In this document: in pieces, positions 55,201 to 64,000 of the stretch
Numbering within the stretch: position 1 is the first letter of the stretch
Layout: the number at the start of each line of letters is the position of its first letter
Assembly (NCBI GenBank): GCA_013350335.1
Contig: CM023541.1
Span: forward strand, 38,618,739 to 38,682,738
Direction of reading: 5' to 3'
Origin: Chimonanthus salicifolius
Taxonomy: Eukaryota; Streptophyta; Magnoliopsida; Laurales; Calycanthaceae
DNA length: 64,000 nucleotides
The notes under the pieces: generated by a model
What the model was told of the DNA's origin: nothing
The model's database searches: none
What the model saw: the letters and a program-made list of their open reading frames with translations, nothing else
Position numbers and translations under genes: made by a program

Positions 55201-58200
55201 TATCAGTCTTGTTAAAAAAAGATGAAAAGGAAAAGAGACCACAGCATAGTTGGAAGGTGCTCCTTGCAATCCTGGTGGTTGTGGGTTCTAGTCGGGTTGC
55301 TTTTCAAATAATAAATTGCATTATATCTAAAGTTAATTATTATTTACATTTGTCGTGTGACTCTTGTTCACATAAGCATCATTGAGCTCACTGAGTTCTA
55401 AGTTGTGATGCATTTTTTTTCTTTCCAAAATAGCGTGCATTCATTCCAACAAACGCTTCCATATAAGTAACTAGTTTTGTGTTGTTTTTGTGTATTTGTG
55501 CAATTCTGCAGCATTATAATATGTTATACATTAGAGATGGTTTTTTTTTTTTTTGGGGGGGGAGGGGGGGGGGGGGGGGGGGGGTGGGTTTAACGTGGGC
55601 TCACTTGTATCTTTATGGATTTAAATTGATTTTATTTCAATTCATTGACTCTGTAGGGTGAGGAAATTATAGTGGTGATCCCATGGAATGAATGGTGGGA
55701 GCTAGCACTTCAGGACAGTTCTAATCCACATATTGCTTTGCTTCCTTTACATCCTGACCTTCGTGCCAAGTTCAACAGTACTGCAGCATGGGCCTATGCA
55801 AGGAGCATGTCAGGAAAACCATATGGTTACCACAACATGATATTCAGTTGGATTGATACGCCAACTAGCAACTACCCACCTCCTCTTGATTCACACTTGG
55901 TATGTATTTTTGTAGAATATTTTATGGTATTTTAGCATGTTTTAAAAAGAAATTATTTTTGTGTTGTCGGTCTCATTTTTCCCTCCTTCACTTTTCCAGC
56001 TGACCTTAGGCTTCACAGAGAAGCACCAAATCTTATCTATGTCACCCAGGAAGTAAGATAATAGTAGCAAAGGGGTCTCAGTCGCATCACTACTCGAGTT
56101 TATTTGGCATAGTCTGACTTGGCCAGGTCCCAAGGAAACCATTATTAAATAAGAAGGTGGAAAATTCTAAAGGAATTGAGGAGGAATATAAGATTTCTAA
56201 CTTTAAGAACTTGTCATACATCATGTATAATTTGTTAATTTTGAACATTTGGAAGTGGTTGCAGTTTACCCTTTGGTAGTTCTGTCTATTACAACCTGTT
56301 CTTAATTGGTTGAATGCTGATATTTAATAACAACGGAAAACTAGTGATCGATCAATCATTTTTCTAAAATCTTAATCTAATAAAGTGAAAATTAGTACTA
56401 TGGGTCCAGAGCATATATATCTAGCTTTTAAGTTTCAACTTTCATGATGTGATCATGTAAAGAAGTATTCAATATGTAATTTACCAAATTACTTAAATCC
56501 AAAACAAACATATTCATAGTTGTTTCAGTTAATTTTTCAATATATGACTTTAACACAAACTGGAGTTATGTGCTGGCTGAAATCCATCACATTCATCAAC
56601 TTTACCTGTCTCCTTGTCATTGTGGATGGGGCCGTCTTCCATCTGGAGCAATGTTTTAAAACCCGACCATTGGGGTGACCCGTCTTGGAGGAGGGGTGGG
56701 TTAAATAAGGTTCAACCGGGTTGACCCATAGTCAAACCCAGTCAAACCTGTGCCATTAATATAATATTAAATTATTAACTAAGGTTATATTTTATAAAAA
56801 ATATTCTTGTTAGAAATTTGTACAAATAAATACTAAAAAAAAAAATAATACCAATTCTTAAAACAATGTTTAAAGCTTTAAAACTCACTTTGTAGTTGTT
56901 CAAAATTATTATCGTATTATTAATACAAAAGTATCATATTCTGTTAATATACATTTTAATCATATAAACTTTCAATCATTCAAAAAAATTATTTATTATA
57001 AAAATATTTACTATAAAAGTTATTTATTTTACTTGAAAACATTTTATTGACATATAACTTGATTTCTATTATGTTGTTATTTTTATAAAAAGAAAATTTA
57101 TAAAACCTAATTTTAGAAAAAAATAAAGTATAAAAATAAAAATTAAGTTAGATATAAAATTAGTATATTTTATTTTATTTAACACATAATATTTCCTATT
57201 AAATTTTTTCTTTTTTATTTTAATTCTATTAAATTATAATAATTTTAACAAAAATAAGCTTTTAATATAAAAGAAACCCTAACTCTCATTTGACATCTAC
57301 ATAAAGTATCTCAATACGGTCGTTCCACAAACTTGTACAACTTAAACATACCTTTCCATCTTAAAACTTCCTTAGGCATGAAAACCCTAATGCCGCCGCC
57401 GCAGTCGCCATCCAAAAATAAAGATGAGCCCTAAGTCTTTTAACTCGAAGGCAAGAAAAATAGGTAAAAGAGGAGTGAATCAACCCAATGTGATGATTTC
57501 ATTTTTCTTCTTTTACATTTTCTTTCTTTCTTCTTCTTCTACATTTTCTTTCTTTCTTCTTCCCCATTTTCTTCTATCCAAACGTGTGGTGATAAACCAG
57601 CGTTTAATTTTTTTTTTTTTAAAAAAAACAGGTTTTAGTAAAAATGGGTCAAGGGTTAATGTAAAAAACCGGGTTGAACCACGGGTTGAAGTGGGTTTTT
57701 ACGGGTTTTAAATCGACCATACCTTCTAAGTAGCCGGTTATGGTTGAACCGCGGGTCAACCCGCGGGCCGGGCGGGGTTTAACAACATTGATCTGGAGTA
57801 CTAAATATAAAAATCAAAGAATGCATATCCCCTTTCATGCACCTTGTAACAATGTAAGATCTGACCCACCATGGCAGTTGCAGTGCTCATTTGTCTGATA
57901 GCTCCTATCATAAGAGTAGTCGTGCTCTCAAAAGTTTCATTTTGTCATCCTGAGTATGATGCAGATTCAGTAGGCTTCCACTTCGATTGTGCTAGGGCTC
58001 TGCAACTGTCTCCACACATGGTGCTTGGATACTCATTCAATGTGTGATGTTAGGATATTCATTTGAAAATCATTGATATCTAGGTAGTCCATCCTTTAGT
58101 CTTCATTCATATCTTCCACTCTGGCTAGGTTATTAAGACTAGACTTGTAGGTAATTTGATATTGCAGAAGGCGACAGTCATAATTCTTTTTCAGAGAGAA

Positions 58201-61200
58201 TGGCAAAGATTTATTAAGAGAGAGTATGAACAAAAAAGGATAATAAGCCCCAAGAGGATTTTGGCCAACCTGTCCCTAATGGATAAAAGAATATAACAGA
58301 ACTGTCACAATGGAAGTTACATCATAATTGAGACAGCCATCCTTCTCTAAAATCCTACTCCATTTGACCTCTTCAAGAGTATTGGACTTGGAATGCTGTT
58401 GATTGATCTATGCTATGTTGCATGGACACTTCAAAATGTGTGATGTACCCATGTCAGACACTTGTAGACACTCGCACTCATGTCTGACACTTGTAGATAC
58501 TTATAGACATTCATCATGGACTATTTTAGTGACTAAATATTTCAACACTTCTCTCCTCTTAAAACCTAATTAAAATATAAATATATTTGTCACCTTCATG
58601 TTTAGAGTAAAACCAGTACATTATTTCTATTGGTGTTATTTAAGCACCTTGTTTTCATTTAGGATAAGCTTAGATTTAAATTTATTTAAATATGGTGCCT
58701 TGTCCCTATGTCCTATTTTTTGGGATCGTCGTGTCTGACACCTTGTACCCGTGCTAGACACAATACTCATGCCTGTACCTATGCAACTTAGAATCTCATT
58801 CTACATAACTACATCAGTGATTGGTAGGAATTTATCGATGTAAATATGAAGAACTTTTGGTTAATCCATGCCTACATCAATAACTTTAGAAATTTTCTGT
58901 GTAACATTAGTTACTTGAAGAACGCTTGATAAAGGGGTATATCATTTGGATGATCACTCATATAGGTGCAGATTGGAGAACCTCAATGATTGACAAGTGA
59001 TTGACCATTGGCTATTGCACACATTTTGGAGATAGCTTGATTATTTGGGAAAATAGAAAAGTACATCATTTCATGATATGGTTCTGAGGATAAGTTATGG
59101 CTTTTGAAGTTCTCAAAGTTACATGCAAAACGCGGAACAAAGGTAACTTAGGAAGGCCATTCCATGTCTATCAAATTAGCGAACTTTTTGAAAATGGTGC
59201 ATGCTTTCTCTTTTACACTCAGGATACTGAATGAGACCAAGATATTTTTATTCTATTGTATCTTGAGCATACCAAACACATTGAGTTAGGTGGTAATTTT
59301 GTGAGAAGGTTACATGAGATACCCTACAAAAGATCAAGTTGCAATCAAGCATCAGGGAGTTAAAACTTGGGTGAATAATGTCTCGTGGACTATCTCCGAT
59401 GAGGCCTGCCACTTACTGTAATTAGTTCAACCTTGTCTGAGTTCTTAAACTAGTAAAAAAGAGCTTGACTCACTTGAGTTAATTCAACTTGATGGTATTT
59501 CAAGTTGCACAAGATTTATTTTATCTTGGAAAAACTCACTAGATTACTTGACTCAATGGGATTCTGAGTTGAATTTAATCATTGCCAAAATATCTAATCA
59601 CCAATGTGTACTGATTTGAAAATAAAATACTAAACTAGGGAATGTATAACATATCGATGTGAATATTATAACATGAGAACTATATAACGGTGATGGAGAA
59701 AAGCATGTGCTAACTGTAGCTTAAAAAACATGGGAACAAGTGTTATCTAGCTTTAGCTTAAAGTTTGAACCCTAGTTATGGCGGTTATGCATGTTTTGTA
59801 TCTTCTGGGGGTTTGCAAGGAAGGGAGTAAATGAACCTTTAAAAGCAGCCCATGGGTGATATTATTGCTAATATCAGACACAAGGTTTCTTCATGGATCT
59901 TCTCTTTCATTGCTTCAATGGAGTGTGCATTGCAAATGTTATTCTTTGGGCAGCAGGTGGGGCTACAATTCCTCCAAAAATTAGCCCTGTTATGTAGTGA
60001 AATTTCTCTCCATTGGGCAAGCTTAAACCTTTTTTTTTTTTGAATGCTTAAACTTTGATGGAAGTTCCATGGAAACTCTGGGGAGAAAACAAACTAGGTT
60101 CAGAGGTATTATTCACAATGAGGGAAAGGGGGAACGAGGGTCTTCTCCCATGCTGATCCCTTACCATTTGCTAAGTAGGTTGGGCTCCATGCTTTGTGGT
60201 ATGGGGTAAAGGAACTACAGAAACTAGGGACAACAGGGCAGGTAATAGAAGGTGATTCTTATGTGGTAACACAATGTGCTAGAGGGGCTCCCCTACCCCT
60301 GGTGTCCGCTATGAAAAAGCAAGGCAAGTTATTGTTGGCCCCGAAAACTTTTTGCAAAAACTGCATCACGTGACATCTGAGCCTTCAATAGGTCGATCAA
60401 GCATGATGAATCAAAATACTATGAGAACAGGTGAAATCAATTGAATCCATGAAAGATTGGGTTGATTTGGACCATATATGGCATGGTCAACTGAAGATGG
60501 GTCATGAATGGACCAAAAAAAGGCTCTTCAATAACATGCTTACTCTAGAGAATACAACTCATGGATTAGAAGAAATATTGTGCGCAATCCACTTGCGATG
60601 ATTAGATGTTTGTTTTCTGCATGCCATTTCAAAGATCCATGTGTTAGCTTTCTATCATAACTTACAACAATTGAGTGAATGGATCAAAGATACAAGCTTT
60701 AGCCCACTCCGATGACCACAGTTTTTTTATTTGAAGATCCATGTGAAAGCTATCTATTGCAACTCATGGATTGGCAAATGGATATGTAAATCAAAAGATG
60801 CAAAGTGTGGCCCTGATATCATAGTGCAATGATGATGTTCATCATCAGTCTAATTTAAAGATTCATTTGAAAGCTATCCATCACAACTCTTGGATCTAAA
60901 TAAACATGTAAATCAAAAGATGCAAAGTGTGGCCTACTTAGCACAGTGCGATCATAACGTTCACCCGTCCAATTTGAAGATCCGTGTGAAAGCTATTTAT
61001 CACGACACAAGGATCAGCAAACAGACATGTAAATCAAACGATGCAAAGTGTGGTCCACTTCTCACAATACGATCATGACAATCACTAGTCCAATGAAGAC
61101 CTGTGCGAAGGTTGTTTGTTGCAACTCACGGATTGGGAAATGGACATGCAAATCAAAAGATGCAAGGTGTGTCATGCTTATCACGATGTGATCATGGCAA

Positions 61201-63897
61201 TTGCCAGTTTGGTTTGAGGATCCATGTCAAAGCTATCTATTGCAACTTATCGATCTGTAAACAGATATGCAAATCAAAAGATGCAAGGTATGGCCTGTCT
61301 AAGGCATATTTGACAACCGATCAAGCCATCAAGGCCCACTAGAAACATGTCTTACGGCAGAAATATTTGATACTTGCTAAGTAGATGAAGGACTTTAGCA
61401 TCAATGCTGAAAGACTTAAAAACAATCTTGAAGGACTTCCGTCGATGCTGAAAGACTTTTGCATCAATCCTAAAAGACTAGCAATGATGTTGAAGGACTT
61501 CAAGGTCGATGCTGAAGGATTTCAACAACGATGCTGAAAGACTTCAACAATGATAGTGAAGGAGGCATGAATCCCTATAAATACCCCCTTACCCCTATGA
61601 CAAGGGAAGGGGAGGACCTTGAAATTCATGCCACTTTGAACTCTAGGGAGACACTATGAATATTCCCCTTTTGCAGAGATTTAAAGTTCTACAGCTTGCT
61701 TTGAGTGTATCTTCATATGGATTCAGGGCATATTGGGCACTTTGAATCCTCCTCAGTCATGAAGATTCGAAGTCTTGAATACACTTCAAGATTCTTGAAG
61801 ATTTGTAGATGTTCCAATCAAGTAGACCAAGTCAATTGAGACCCAGCTGAGATGTTGCAAAATTTTGAAGGCATCCGTGGTAAGCAGATTAAGTCAATTG
61901 AGACCCTGCAGGGGCATTACATGTTTAGAATCAAGAAATTTGGAGCAATTTCGTATGCTAATGTATCAGAGAATTTGTAAAGATTGCTTGATTTCCATAC
62001 TAGTTCATAAGGGTGTTGGATCAGGCTTCTGTAAAGAAGTCATTTCTCTAATACTTAGAATCATGGTACCATCAAAATTCACATCAATAGAAAATTTTGT
62101 TGGTTCTTATTTCATTTAATATTTGTGTACAGCTATCACAGAAAAGAACCTTAAGGTGTCGCATCATTTGTGAATGATGCAGACTGTCTTGCAAAGGAAG
62201 GTAGGGTTGGATCCTCTTTTAATTAGGCAGTGAGATCTGTGACCCTTTTGTAAATCTTGGGTTGTAGTGTTTTTGGGTGGCTCGTATATATGTTATTTGG
62301 TGGATCTGCATGCCTGTTTTCTGTTATCTTGGGCTGTAATTCTTTGTATTTCTGTCTGATAAAATCTTTACCATTCAGAAAAAAAAGGAATACAACAAAA
62401 ATAATAAATAAAAAAACATGTACGTGCTATACATTTTTAAAGGGGCATCCTGTTCCTGCAATTTCTTGCTTTTTCTACCACATTTGCTGATCACTGTTGT
62501 CTTTTTTCTTTTTTTAAATTCAGGTTGTATCTTTCATGTCTATGTGGACCAGAATACAACCTTCTTATGCTGCTAATATGTGGAATGAAGCCTTAAACAA
62601 GCGTCTTGGAACTGAGGTATTAAAATATACATGCTAGGTCGTCTTCATTTTTTATTTTAGGGCATGGAACATCTAACACTGCGTCCGATAGTGTCTCCCA
62701 CCTTGTAGATGGTCACAATCCCCATTCCTTTTAGAGTCATATATCCCCATGCATGCCACTCTTGATTGTTATATACTTCATGGGATTTGGGTTTCTTTTT
62801 GGTATTGGCATTTAACTATTTGACTAATCATTTTCCTTTAGTTGAGGATAATGTCAAGTTTTTTTTATTTTTCTGGAAATACCTGAATCTGAATCCATGT
62901 TTGAATTCCTATCTGGTAGTATGAACCAAGTGTAGATATGGATCTTGCAGTTAAGAATCCAATGTTATCTGCATTGAAAAATGAAGCGCATGTGATGCAG
63001 ATCTTGCCTAGATCCAATTCGAATCAGATCTATTTACTTGCCTAAGAGTTGGGATGATTTGAGACGCTCCATGTTTTGAAGCCCTCTAGCCAAAAACTCC
63101 ATACCCACCCCCTCACCCATTACTAAAAATATTTGCATGAGGTTAATATTGTAGCATAATGTAATTTTATGATGGATGTCGAACTATATAATCTCTTCCT
63201 TCAGTTGAATGTGACATCAGTTCATTTGCAACAGGATTTAGACTTGCATGAAATTCTTGCTGAGACTGAGAAGCGTGGAATCAGTTTTGATGAATTGCTT
63301 GTCATTCCTGAACAAGATGAATGGGTGTACAGTGATGGAAAATCAACTACCTGCGTTGCCTTCATCCTTGAAATGTACAAAGAGGCTGGAATTTTTGGCC
63401 CAATTTCAAGTTCCATCCAGGTCACTGAGTTCACTGTAAGTACATTGAAGCTGGTTCAAAGTTTATTGATTATCTATATATGCTGCTTAGAAGTATCTTT
63501 TCCAACTTGTGAAGTTTGCATCAATAAATTTTTTTCTTTCACTCAAAAAAAGATCTTTCTCAATATCATGAGTAATGAGTGGGTGGTCTGATGATGTCTG
63601 TCTAGAAAGAAAGAAAGAAACTTTGGTTATTCCCAGGTATTCACACATGCTTCTGGTTATAAACTAATGATGAACTGCGTACAGATCCGTGATGCATATA
63701 TGCTCAAGATATTTGAGAACAACAGAACCCGATTGCCTGAATGGTGTAATGACGCAGACGGACGACTTCCTTTCTGCCAGATACTTGGAGAATACCGAAT
63801 GGAGTTGCCGCAATATAACACCATTGAACCATATGCGAACATGAACGAAAAGTGTCCCAGTTTACCACCAACCTACGAGAGGCCTGTGAGTTGCTAA
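42939..63897 (+). CDS. Secretory-pathway protein with permuted papain-like (NlpC/P60, YiiX-type) fold; 7 exons, 523 aa
   Basis: Joined exons 42939-43253, 54546-54686, 54777-55142, 55657-55899, 62524-62616, 63235-63435 and 63685-63897 form one frame, all introns phase 0. The chosen ATG starts a signal peptide: MAISPF, a leucine run, then KVHA before FSIPF (cleavage about residue 24). The body has a GDFLAVSKIRG block, a GAFAGHTAVCL motif (His about residue 251) and a YSDGKSTTCVAFIL motif (Cys about residue 426). His-before-Cys order with a GD...GH pair fits circularly permuted papain-like amidases or peptidases. This assignment is motif-based inference and activity is unknown. The residues WNEWW and NEALNKRLG are not explained. 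I remember plant homologs of about this length with an inositol phosphatase label in automatic annotation; I see no phosphatase motif. The stop TAA at 63895-63897 gives the C-terminus ERPVSC. The GTGAGT there could instead be a donor. Confidence 0.85.
43254..44890 (+). other. Gene 2 intron 1, proximal part
   Basis: Mostly unique AT-rich intron sequence. A pyrimidine-rich patch with (TC)n lies at about 43925-44025. No coding frame. Confidence 0.45.
45353..45470 (-). mobile_element. SINE-like retroposon, minus strand, inside the L1 ORF1
   Basis: A poly-T (45353-45364) is followed by a body that on the minus strand begins GCGAGTTCGAGCCCCCATGG (B-box-like GTTCGAGCC) and ends CACTCATAAATTCC before the A tail. 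TSD not resolved. Confidence 0.55.
47489..47523 (+). repeat. GGGA/GGAG purine repeat
   Basis: Units of GGGAGGGAGG with interruptions; several G-triplets close together could form a quadruplex. It sits in the decayed endonuclease of the L1. Confidence 0.6.
48034..48447 (+). repeat. 207 bp tandem duplication inside A5
   Basis: TATCTACTTTATTTAGTTGG begins both units (48034, 48241). Each runs through the TATA-like box, GAGGCAGACGTAGATGATG and the TTTTCGCAA...CTCTGTGCGA block. The second unit passes into B sequence near 48412. Confidence 0.7.
48412..49026 (-). mobile_element. Fragment of element B (LTR plus leader)
   Basis: LTR 48681-49026 is 346 bp, the same length as the 6277-6622 LTR, with ends TGATGTAG and CTACATCA. 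Next to it on the minus side is ATTGGTTCAGGGCC, the primer binding site, then about 265 bp of the B leader matching 6003-6276. The other LTR and the rest of the body are absent. Confidence 0.75.
49123..49665 (-). mobile_element. TRIM retrotransposon D4, TSD CCATA
   Basis: Two 222 bp LTRs, 49123-49344 and 49444-49665, ends TGTAACGATCC and GGGTATTACA. Primer binding site on the minus strand at 49443-49432 (AAATGGTATCAG). Perfect CCATA repeats at 49118-49122 and 49666-49670. The 99 bp internal region has no gene. Inserted in LTR A5. Confidence 0.9.
51544..51715 (+). mobile_element. tRNA-derived SINE, plus strand, 16 bp TSD
   Basis: A near-perfect TSD TGTTGGATGATCATAT (51528-51543 and 51716-51731) surrounds a 172 bp body that begins with the B-box-like GGGTTCAAACC (51545-51555) and ends in 16 A. 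The A box is missing, so it is a 5'-truncated SINE. It lies within the L1 just before its RNase H. Confidence 0.82.
52190..53880 (-). mobile_element. L1-type LINE RNase H remnant, minus strand, split by LTR A4
   Basis: The 3' end at 52185-52200 abuts, tail to tail, the L1 on the plus strand. Minus frames give SNVNGAAK...ATGIGGILKNSQG (about 53885-53815). Beyond LTR A4 they give LITEGDSSNPIRWANEIKRPPL (about 52590-52525) and RSANRLGNFLAKNGVSRN (about 52440-52390). 5' truncated near 53880. Confidence 0.72.
52624..53731 (+). mobile_element. Solo LTR, family A (copy A4), TSD CTTCC
   Basis: 1108 bp from TGATGCGGAGCATTACACG to CCCCTGTCCTGCGTCA with perfect CTTCC flanks (52619-52623, 53732-53736). 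A1 is its closest relative here. A pyrimidine-rich region (53100-53260) repeats GTCCCAGA(T)CTGTCCC-like units. Inserted in the RNase H of a minus-strand L1. Confidence 0.88.
53885..54545 (+). other. Gene 2 intron 1, distal part
   Basis: T-rich sequence leading to the CTCTACAG acceptor; no element recognised. Confidence 0.4.
54546..54686 (+). CDS. Gene 2 exon 2
   Basis: 47 codons, acceptor CTCTACAG, donor GTCTGT. It encodes TNAAHSWTCMDLYVFATPYR, then VTWDYYFTAREHTLKIESW and ending AELEY. Confidence 0.88.
54777..55142 (+). CDS. Gene 2 exon 3: GD and catalytic-His motifs
   Basis: 122 codons from VKQHGLSVFLMPSG to GESGHENDK. It contains GDFLAVSKIRGRWGGFE, then GAFAGHTAVCLKDEMGNLW. The GH pair would supply the catalytic His of a permuted papain-like fold. 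Confidence 0.9.
55244..55315 (+). mobile_element. tRNA-like SINE head (possible)
   Basis: CATAGTTGGAAGGTGC resembles an A-box region and GTGGGTTCTAGTCGGG a B box, about 40 bp apart as in tRNA-derived SINEs. Neither tail nor TSD was found. Confidence 0.4.
55543..55586 (+). repeat. Poly-T followed by poly-G run
   Basis: About 15 T then about 30 G broken by one A, within a 514 bp intron of gene 2, about 70 bp before the next exon. Length is unreliable in any assembly. Confidence 0.7.
55657..55899 (+). CDS. Gene 2 exon 4
   Basis: 81 codons between CTGTAG and GTATGT: GEEIIVVIPWNEWWELALQ, then HIALLPLHPDLRAKFN and AWAYARSMSGKPYGYHNMIF. The alternating residues fit the strand-helix pattern after the His strand in YiiX-like proteins (inference). 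Confidence 0.9.
55900..56640 (+). other. Gene 2 intron 4, unassigned start
   Basis: AT-rich, no element ends found before element J. Confidence 0.4.
56649..57790. mobile_element. hAT-like non-autonomous transposon J, TSD ATCTGGAG
   Basis: 1142 bp with ends CAATGTTTTAAAACCCG and (reverse complement) CAATGTTGTTAAACCCCG. Perfect 8 bp duplications ATCTGGAG lie at 56641-56648 and 57791-57798. Both arms are GC-rich with GGGTTGACCC/GGGTCAACCC motifs, and the centre is very AT-rich. No transposase frame. It lies in a gene 2 intron. Confidence 0.85.
58186..58321 (-). mobile_element. Short L1 3'-end fragment (possible), minus strand
   Basis: On the minus strand the sequence ends AATAAATCTTTGCCATTC followed by CTGAAAAAG, like other L1 3' ends. 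TCATAATT occurs at 58178-58185 and 58322-58329 and may be a TSD. Short and decayed. Confidence 0.4.
58420..59825 (+). other. Gene 2 intron 4, unassigned
   Basis: Contains GTCTGACACTTGTAGA-like motifs at 58463-58500 and TGTCTGACACC at 58730; ends of an element could not be fixed. No coding signal. Confidence 0.35.
60630..61290 (+). repeat. 120 bp minisatellite, about 5-6 units, in LTR G
   Basis: AAATCAAAAGATGCAAAG recurs near 60788, 60909, 61030 (variant CAAACG), 61150 and 61271, with GATCCATGTGAAAGCTATC in each unit about 50 bp before it. Units are roughly 120-121 bp and 75-85 percent alike by eye. Confidence 0.8.
61384..61562 (+). repeat. Short minisatellite of GATGCTGAAAGACTT units in LTR G
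   Basis: Six to seven units of about 24-28 bp with core GATGCTGAAAGACTT or GATGCTGAAGGACTT, just upstream of the TATA-like box at 61575. Confidence 0.75.
62524..62616 (+). CDS. Gene 2 exon 5
   Basis: 31 codons: VVSFMSMWTRIQPSYAANMW then NEALNKRLGTE. Acceptor AATTCAG, donor GTATTA. The preceding intron is 6.6 kb and carries hAT element J and an L1 with LTR G. Confidence 0.88.
63235..63435 (+). CDS. Gene 2 exon 6: catalytic-Cys motif
   Basis: 67 codons: DLDLHEILAETEKRGISF, then PEQDEWVYSDGKSTTCVAF and ILEMYKEAGIFG, ending QVTEFT before GTAAGT. The Cys in STTCVAF followed by a helix is the nucleophile signature. A second in-frame acceptor at 63205 (CTTCCTTCAG) would add 10 residues. Confidence 0.85.
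63685..63897 (+). CDS. Gene 2 exon 7: C-terminal domain and stop
   Basis: 70 codons plus TAA: IRDAYMLKIFENNRTRLPEW, then CNDADGRLPFCQILGEYRM and a Pro-rich end with four Cys in the exon, as in a secreted disulfide-bonded tail. Acceptor GCGTACAG. Confidence 0.85.
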   Translation: MRDAYMLKIFENNRTRLPEWCNDADGRLPFCQILGEYRMELPQYNTIEPYANMNEKCPSLPPTYERPVSC

Positions 63898-64000
63898 GTT
63901 CTTCATGTTATCATTCATTACTTGTTGCAGACTTGCCTAATGCATCTGCTAAGCATGTATCACATTACTCTTAAGCTAATGAGATTATCCAGCACTGTAA

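Larger units (their letters stand above)
60333..62131. mobile_element. Solo LTR G (1.8 kb) with minisatellites
   Basis: Begins TGTTGGCCCCGAAAAC, ends AATATTTGTGTACA; flanks GTTAT (60328-60332) and GCTAT (62132-62136) are a 5 bp TSD with one mismatch. Two minisatellites and a TATA-like CTATAAATACCCCC (61575-61588) indicate U3-R structure on the plus strand. No pol genes. Inserted in the L1 RNase H. Confidence 0.65.
59830..62390 (+). mobile_element. L1-type LINE 3' remnant, split by LTR G
   Basis: RNase H frames: FDGSSMETLGRKQTRFRGII (about 60055-60115), VFSHADPLPFAK (about 60140-60175), LHALWYGVKELQKLG (about 60188-60232), VIEGDSYVVTQCARG (about 60240-60285). After LTR G comes a VNDADCLAKEGR terminal block (about 62170-62205). 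The 3' UTR ends in ACCATTCAGAAAAAAAAGG near 62388. The remnant is uninterrupted through much of RNase H, so it is younger than the others. Confidence 0.75.

Noticed and set aside
55244..55315. A functional tRNA gene
   Set aside because: Only A- and B-box-like segments; no acceptor stem pairing or anticodon arm that I could close. Kept as a SINE head with low confidence.
58409..58795. A Mutator-like or other TIR element with TGTTGCATGG ends
   Set aside because: Edges show a weak inverted match (GTTGCAT / ATGCAAC), but no duplication of 8-10 bp flanks it. Not enough to call.
63890..63897. GTGAGT at the end of gene 2 as a splice donor
   Set aside because: Reading through gives a stop within three codons and a total of 523 residues, the length I remember for the family. 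The stop is preferred, though a donor remains possible.

Overview
This is plant nuclear DNA, almost certainly from a flowering plant. It holds two interrupted protein genes on the + strand whose introns are very long (up to about 16 kb) and packed with transposable elements. Both proteins belong to plant families, and all intron boundaries used here fit GT-AG. The species cannot be read from the sequence; giant TE-filled introns suggest a large or repeat-rich genome such as a magnoliid or another woody lineage (inference).

Gene 1 (exons 8533-38651, + strand) is the 3' part of a calcium-dependent protein kinase. Six exons encode the last ~320 residues: kinase C-lobe, autoinhibitory junction and four EF hands. 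The N-terminal exons lie before the window, so bases 1-8532 are intron. Gene 2 (42939-63897, + strand) has seven exons, all joined in phase 0, giving a 523-residue secretory-pathway protein. It carries a His...Cys arrangement like that of permuted papain-like (NlpC/P60, YiiX-type) amidases. A perfect G-box lies about 120 bp before its start codon.

The rest is a dense, nested TE landscape in which many insertions can be closed exactly by target-site duplications (TSDs). At 1-8 kb two LINE remnants (RTE-type and L1-type) are each split by a solo LTR of one family (called A). The second solo LTR is split by a small LTR retrotransposon (B), which is split by a Mutator-like element (C), which contains another A fragment. 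At 9.5-15.4 kb are TRIMs (called D), one of them a three-LTR inverted composite carrying a hAT-like element (E) with a four-fold hairpin core; this composite sits inside a Copia remnant. At 24.8-33.5 kb are two closely related 3.8 and 4.4 kb LTR-like elements (F), the second inside an RTE LINE. The region between the genes and the introns of gene 2 carry hAT and Stowaway MITEs, SINEs, a nearly full-length L1 with an internal deletion, further A and D copies, a second hAT-like element and an 1.8 kb LTR with minisatellites inside an L1.

No tRNA, rRNA, CRISPR or prokaryotic feature was found. The two host genes have no evident functional link. The most unusual items are the palindromic TRIM composite, the hairpin core of element E, the five-deep nest at 1-8 kb, and the uncharacterised peptidase-like gene 2.
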